Source: Atopsyche davidsoni (Eukaryota; Arthropoda; Insecta; Trichoptera; Hydrobiosidae). Taken from it: DNA of 64,000 bases. The position numbers and the translations under genes were made by a program. This document shows, in pieces, positions 59,933-64,000 of this stretch (positions within the stretch are counted from its first letter, which is position 1; every line of letters starts with the position of its first letter). The stretch is from the NCBI GenBank assembly GCA_022113835.1, contig JAILWY010000010.1, positions 2,691,501-2,755,500 on the forward strand, given 5' to 3'. The notes beneath the pieces were generated by a model. That model made no database searches, was not told where the DNA came from, and was given only the letters and a program-made list of their open reading frames with translations.

Positions 59933-60102
59933 ACACTTTATTAAAAGTCTCGCTGGTTTTGGCATTTTGTAATTATATTTTCACTCTACGAATACAACTG
60001 GAAGATCTATCCAGACGCGTGGATAATTTTGGAGGAAATGAAGAGAATCACACATTGGGACTCACATTTACAATCATTGGACAAAATAAGAACAAAACAC
60101 AG
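59933..60102 (+). other. Possible exon: membrane helix plus polar segment
   Basis: After an acceptor-like AAACCGCAG (59924-59932) the frame reads TLLKVSLVLAFCNYIFTLRI, a good membrane-spanning stretch, followed by QLEDLSRRVDNFGGNEENHT and LGLTFTIIGQNKNKTQ, ending at a TGA at 60103. A GT at 60102 could act as a weak donor. The heptad-like LEDLSRRVDNF after the helix and the NHT glycosylation sequon would suit a type II membrane protein. Codon composition is unlike the AT-rich noise. I cannot name the family, and the polypyrimidine tract is poor. Confidence 0.25.
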
Positions 60103-60595
60103 TGATGGTTGGTTTTTAATATTATTCATACTTATACCCATATAAAGTTTTTAAGAATACTTTTCGTTCATTCGTGTTAATATTTGATATTAATTGAATG
60201 TAATGTGTTGAAATTTTTGTTTATAACATTTTTTTACATAAATATATACTTTAATGTTTATTATGCACTTAAACACATATTAGGCATTTCAATAATATGG
60301 ATGTATTTTATAACGATAGATATTTTATTCGATAGACACTACATACATAAAAGGCGTAATAATATACAAAAAATCTTTTTATAGAATATATGTCTATTTT
60401 GTGGATTGAACGTCAATCAAGTGCGTTTTAATTACGTTTGATTTCAAAGAAACTCTCAGAAAAATTTCATCGTGACCTGTGTAGGATTTGAACCTACATC
60501 CCCAAGCTTACATAGCTGGTGCACTAACACTTGATTGGCCTGGGCACATTGGTTCGTACGTAGATTATGATTGTTAAAAATTCTCAATTAATTGA

Positions 60596-60671
60596 GTGGC
60601 TCGTTAGGACAAGGGTTAGTGCACCAGCCACGTAAGCTTGGGGATGTAGGTTCGAATCCTACTCAAGTCAC
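60596..60671 (+). tRNA. tRNA-Thr-like sequence in a repeat, probably not functional
   Basis: 76 nt. Acceptor GTGGCTC / AAGTCAC (6 of 7 with one G-T), A-box region TTAGGACAAGGGTTAGTG, anticodon loop CACGTAA, T arm TAGG-TTCGAAT-CCTA and B box GGTTCGAATCC. CACCAGCCACGTAAGCTTGG aligns with the anticodon arm of tRNA-Thr. The missing U33 and the anticodon-stem mismatch argue against function. Confidence 0.5.
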
Positions 60672-60722
60672 GATGATATTTTTATGAGAGTTTCTTTGAA
60701 ATCATTTACAATGTTTGAAAAA

Positions 60723-60764
60723 ATGTGCCTAATCATATTATTACTAATATGATTAGGCACATTA
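60723..60764. repeat. 19-bp perfect palindrome between modules
   Basis: Arms AATGTGCCTAATCATATTA and TAATATGATTAGGCACATT separated by TTAC. It is a tail-to-tail junction of two family ends. Confidence 0.9.
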
Positions 60765-60904
60765 GTTCATACATAGAAGATGATTTAAAGAAATTTTCCG
60801 AAAAATATCATCATGATTTGTGTGGGATTTGAACCCAATTCGTTGGCCTGGGCACATTGGTTCATATGTAGAGTATGATTGTTAAAAATTCTCGATAAAC
60901 GGAA

Positions 60905-60980
60905 GTGATTCGTTAGTACAAGGGTTAGTACACCGGCCATGTAAGCCAGGGGGTGTGGGTTCAAATCCCACACAAATCAC
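60905..60980 (+). tRNA. tRNA-Thr-like sequence in a repeat, probably not functional
   Basis: 76 nt. Acceptor GTGATTC / AAATCAC, D-stem GTAC / GTAC around AAGGGTTA, anticodon arm CCGGC-CATGTAA-GCCAG (4 of 5 pairs), T arm GTGGG-TTCAAAT-CCCAC perfect. TTAGTACAAGGGTTAGTACA and ACACCGGCCATGTAAGCCAG resemble tRNA-Thr(UGU) closely. This is the best-folding copy; A at the U33 position remains a defect. Confidence 0.55.
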
Positions 60981-61003
60981 GATGATATTTTTCTGAGAGT
61001 TTT

Positions 61004-61040
61004 ACATTAGTTCATACATTTTCTATGTATGAACTAATGT
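61004..61040. repeat. 16-bp perfect inverted repeat
   Basis: ACATTAGTTCATACAT and ATGTATGAACTAATGT with a 5-nt loop, within the second fold-back module. Confidence 0.9.
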
Positions 61041-61135
61041 GCCTAATCATATTAGCAATAATATAATAAACCCGTAATGGGTAATAAATACGCATCTGAT
61101 TGACGTTTTATCAAAAAATCGACCTAATCATATTA

Positions 61136-61345
61136 GTAATTTTTATAGAACACTAATTTATTTACTAGATAATTATAGTTTTTTTTTAATATAGCACACA
61201 AAAAAATATGTTTTAACTGTAATTATAAAAAAAAATGACTCACTGTGCGCCAAAACTGTACATGGGGTAGTATTCACAAGAGCATAGCTCAAGATAAGCG
61301 CAAAATAAAATATATATAATTTGTCGTTGTGTTTGTGACAACTGT
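61136..61345. other. AT-rich spacer
   Basis: GACTCACTGTGCGCCAAAAC near 61238 resembles TCCCACTGTGCGTCAAGACC near 61345, a small local duplication. Nothing else. Confidence 0.35.
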
Positions 61346-61690
61346 CCCACTGTGCGTCAAGACCGTGCAACGGTGATGTTTATATACAGGGGGACACAGC
61401 CCGAGACGGCCTGGACGGAAGGGCATCGGCAGAGTCACGCTGTGCATCCGGTTGCGGCACGAAAACGCCTGCAGTTTTATTTCACATTTCCTCTCCGCCG
61501 GAGATGAGGCGCCGGCTGCGCTTTTTGACAAGTGAGCATCGGGACAGGCGATGAGGAAAAATTGCACCCGAGACAAATCGGCCCTATATATATTTAAATG
61601 GAAAATTGTGCAAACACGACCGCCGAACACCGCCGGCGGGAGGCGAAAGAATTTTCCACCCAGCCGGGAATTTCAACGAACCGGCGAAAT
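61346..61690. other. GC-rich, CpG-dense island interrupted by a Helitron
   Basis: About 340 bp of GC-rich DNA (cores 61390-61540 and 61615-61690) cut off sharply at 61691 by the Helitron end. Frames on both strands (61289-61630 minus, 61598-61792 plus) look accidental. The island may originally have continued on the other side of the insertion. Confidence 0.35.
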
Positions 61691-61691
61691 A

Positions 61692-62316
61692 CTAGAAATG
61701 TAGCCCGTCATAAAATGACGTATCCGATGAACGATGCAATAGTGTTTGAACATATGTTTGGCTTACAATTAGATTTCATTTTGTACACATAATTTTGAAT
61801 AACCGGATATTAATTTCGAAAGCAAAACCATTCTAGGAAATATCACATTTCGTGTCACAAACAACGAATCACTTTCACTGCACTGTTCTTTATTAGATGC
61901 AGTCTTTATCACGTTCAATTGTGGTATTCTTTTTTAGTTACGTTTGCTGTGCTTAGACGGTGTTATTTTTTTAAGGAGGCATTTTAAGTTATTAATGATG
62001 TGATTAAAAATTTCTAACGCAACTAAAAAATAAAATTGGTACTTGTGTCAAGCATCATATTTGGTTTTTTTGTAAAAATTTTAAATTTGAAATTCTCGCT
62101 GTGAACAACAGAATCATATAATTCGTACATAAAGCATATTTGATAGTTTTATTTATTTAGTTTATGAATGAAAATATTATCCTATCGTCTTGAAATTTGG
62201 CACATAACTGCGGAAAAACTTACTGAACTTACGTGCAAAAAATCAGCGTTGTATCTTTTAAGATATTCTATAGAGAACCAAAAAATGAAACATACATACA
62301 CACACAATGGCTATTA
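61692..62316 (-). mobile_element. Non-autonomous Helitron, copy 3 (5' end lost)
   Basis: In element orientation it ends with the hairpin (CGTCAT TTT ATGACG), GGCTACATTTCTAG, then T. The body matches copies 1 and 2, but about 30 bp (TGACATAAACTGGAAATTTC region) are deleted near 62053. Its 5' terminus TCTACTATAATAATAG is missing. At 62310-62320 the sequence passes from TAGCCATTGTGTG (inverse) directly into a Penelope-like fragment. Confidence 0.82.
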
Positions 62317-62407
62317 AAAACGAACATGTTGAAAATCACTCAAGTATTTTTTAAAAAAATATTAAAATGGAATTCCACCAAGTACCCTCTGTCAAAAATA
62401 TTGAATC
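62317..62407 (+). mobile_element. Penelope-like element fragment (PLE copy 5)
   Basis: TAAAAACGAACATGTTGAAA, then ATCACTCAAGTATTTT, GAATTCCACCAAGTACCCTC and TCAAAAATATTGAATC, matching the segment downstream of the hammerhead-like motif in the other copies. The motif itself is absent. The fragment begins exactly where the Helitron stops. Confidence 0.65.
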
Positions 62408-62486
62408 CATTATTTATACTCATTGATCTCTTCTATAAATATGCAATTTTATATGTACTAATGTGACATCAACATTATATAAATAA

Positions 62487-62702
62487 TATGATTAGGCACA
62501 TTTTTTCACACATTGAAAATGATTTCAAAGAAACTCTCATAAAAAATATCATCGTGACTTGTGTAGGATTTGAACCTACATCTCCAAGCTTACTTGATAT
62601 TTATCTGAGAGTTTCTTTGAAATCATTTTCAATGTGTAAAAAAATAAAATTTATATTAAAGCGCACTTGATTGACGCTCAATCCACAAAATAGACATTTA
62701 TA
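62487..62702. mobile_element. tRNA-Thr-derived fold-back, copy E5
   Basis: A minus-strand tail (TATGATTAGGCACATTTTTT, ATTGAAAATGATTTCAAAGA), the 3' third of the tRNA-like part (62554-62592: GTGACTTGTGTAGGATTTGA), then a plus-strand tail (62594-62645). It ends with the family end inverted (GCGCACTTGATTGACGCTCA, CACAAAATAGACA). The two tails, about 50 nt each, are complementary with few mismatches. At 216 bp it is the most compact complete-looking member, with a different motif at each end. Confidence 0.75.
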
Positions 62703-63390
62703 TTATATTAATACTGAATTTAAATAACTGAACAAAAATAAATAACTCACTTGCTGTTTTCGTCTTGGGGTTACATATTTTTTTAACAATAATGCGGAAA
62801 AATAAATCTTCGTCTTAAGGAATAAATCGGATTCATAGTTTAAAAAGATCTGACATCACGTTTAACTACAATTAGTTTAATATTTTTGGATAAGCTTTGT
62901 CTCAACGTCGCGTAATATCCGTAAAGGCTATTTTACAGTTCTGAGAACTGGGATCCATTTCACACCCGGCGTAAATTATTAAAACAGAATTTTTCCATTA
63001 TCTTGTTTAGCTTTTAAGCTTTATGTATATTTTCACATAATAACATAATTAATTCGGTACGCCAGCTCGAGACCTGAGCGCTAAAACGAATCAAAGTAAA
63101 TATGAAAGTAATAATGACAGGCAAGTTAAATTCAAACAAGTTTGTTTCCCTCTGATATTTTTGAATAACATAAAAAGTATGTAGAGCGGTTATCTCCAAA
63201 ATATGATATTCTTCATAATTTCAAAGCAAATTCATAGTAATGCATAAAAATTGAGTTTTTTTTTTACCAAGTCAATAGTGAAAAAAATATTCCAAGAAAT
63301 TTTTTCTCAATTCAAAAGTTTTATTTTTTATAATTATGTTATAAAGCTCAATATCTAAATATACAAATATCGACAAAAAAAAAAACCACG
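62703..63390. other. AT-rich DNA, no gene recognised
   Basis: Nothing recognised. Confidence 0.4.
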
Positions 63391-63392
63391 TA

Positions 63393-63480
63393 TTTAATAT
63401 TTTTGACAGAAAGTTCTTGGTGGAATTTAATTTTAATATATTTAATAAAAATATTTTGGTGATTTTTTCACTAAATCTTT
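63393..63480 (-). mobile_element. Penelope-like element fragment (PLE copy 6, diverged)
   Basis: TTAATATTTTTGACAGAAAG, TCTTGGTGGAATTTAATTTT and GGTGATTTTTTCACTAAATC correspond to the common 3' segment in inverse orientation, with more substitutions than the other copies. The hammerhead-like part is missing. Confidence 0.5.
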
Positions 63481-64000
63481 CCACTGATAACAATTCAAGT
63501 TTACATTAATCTTTTATTGTGCTGGAAAAATATTTTTTTTGCTATAAAATTGAAAGCATAAATTAATAAATTTAATGTTTAATATTCATATATTAAAAAA
63601 ATGTTATTTCTTTAGAAAGCAGACAAAACATGCACTGCGAGCATTTTACGTTTGCAAAGTGGATTGGATAATACATAATACTGAAATACCTGCAAAGTTT
63701 GGACACAGGAATCGAGGTATAGTCATTGATGGAATGTCATTAGATGGAGTTCTTTGACATACGAAGGTAATAGAGGTCTTTGAATGTGAATCGAAGCAAT
63801 ACATTAGGAAGATATTCAGTGCATCTACAAGCGGAAGAAGGATTACACCAGCACTGTAACTAAGGGGAGCTCTGAAGGTACAAGAGAGTACAGTTACTTA
63901 TATTAAAGGGGTGAGTGCATCCAACCGCTTGCGTAAACACCCCAATCGAAATATAATAAAACTTTCTGTGAATGCTTATATTTTTCAATTTTTTAACAAT
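63481..64000 (+). other. Unrecognised segment with a coding-like stretch
   Basis: From 63617 the frame reads KQTKHALRAFYVCKVDWIIH and on to GHRNRGIVIDGMSLDGVL before a stop at 63755. KQTKHALRAFYVCK faintly recalls the ARRALYACKR-type region after the reverse transcriptase domain of jockey-like LINEs, and GRRITPAL farther on could fit the same idea, but the match is too weak to call. Composition is less AT-rich than around it. The window ends inside this region. Confidence 0.15.

Larger units (their letters stand above)
60389..61135. mobile_element. tRNA-Thr-derived fold-back, tandem double module (E4)
   Basis: Starts with the family end TATGTCTATTTTGTGGATTG. Two modules of about 309 bp follow (about 60440-60745 and 60746-61050). 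Each holds a minus-strand tail with a partial tRNA-like sequence (60472-60533; 60813-60838), a spacer containing GGCCTGGGCACATTGGTTC and GTTAAAAATTCTC, a complete plus-strand tRNA-like sequence, and a plus-strand tail. The modules meet in a 19-bp perfect palindrome. Another 16-bp one lies at 61004-61040. A degraded end (GATTGACGTTTTATCAAAAA) lies near 61101-61120. The structure could fold into long hairpins. Confidence 0.8.

Noticed and set aside
60596..60980. Two genuine tRNA-Thr genes
   Set aside because: The sequences fold partly like tRNAs but lack U33, have stem mismatches, and are embedded with conserved flanks in a dispersed repeat, so they are tRNA-derived repeats.
63617..63890. jockey-type LINE remnant
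   Set aside because: The resemblance (ALRAFYVCK, RRITPAL) is too short and the frame is interrupted; left as unrecognised.

Overview
This is a gene-poor stretch of an arthropod nuclear genome, most likely an insect. The evidence for that is an AT-rich eukaryotic background, a short (TTAGG)n telomere-type tract at 13723-13756, and a set of transposons typical of insects: irritans-type mariners, a DDE transposon with TPLDYF-type motifs, an RTE-like LINE, Penelope-like elements, short Helitrons and tRNA-derived repeats. The order cannot be fixed from this window. I found no intact protein-coding gene; most open frames are short and occur by chance in AT-rich DNA. Every recognisable protein sequence is a broken transposon.

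Layout. 1-13.3 kb is AT-rich DNA with two GC-richer islands (about 1.4-1.7 and 7.5-8.0 kb) and a SINE fragment. 13.4-15.2 kb holds a direct duplication whose copies are separated by the TTAGG tract, then an internally deleted mariner. 18.5-23.1 kb has several GC-rich, CpG-rich islands, a cluster of GATA-type motifs and a possible 23-nt microexon. 23-35 kb carries Penelope-like copies with hammerhead-like motifs, a second mariner family, a Helitron, and the first members of a tRNA-Thr-derived fold-back family. 36.7-38.5 kb has an island followed by a 182-bp tandem array in which each unit contains the left end of an adjacent pogo/Tigger-type MITE. 39-45 kb holds a SINE, another Penelope cluster, a DDE transposon fragment, a 214-bp tandem array and another tRNA-Thr fold-back. 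48-55.4 kb holds a Helitron with both ends, a Penelope copy, a 1.15-kb mariner, an RTE-like LINE tail and a deleted DDE transposon with clear terminal repeats. 57.5-58.8 kb is a dimeric (about 304 bp) tandem array running into a decayed short reading frame. 59.9-62.7 kb is the densest region: a possible membrane-protein exon, a tandem pair of tRNA-Thr fold-back modules, an island, a Helitron fused to a Penelope fragment, and another fold-back.

Interpretation. GC-rich islands recurring every few kb in an otherwise empty AT-rich landscape look like regulatory elements or non-coding exons in a gene desert or a very long intron; conservation data are needed to tell. The most unusual content is (i) the tRNA-Thr-derived elements arranged as inverted pairs able to form long hairpins, (ii) the tandem array born from one MITE end plus its flank, with an A-B-B higher-order pattern, and (iii) repeated inverted arrangements of Penelope fragments with hammerhead-like sequences. 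Helitron, PLE, mariner and SINE assignments are my recognition of family hallmarks; no database search was possible.
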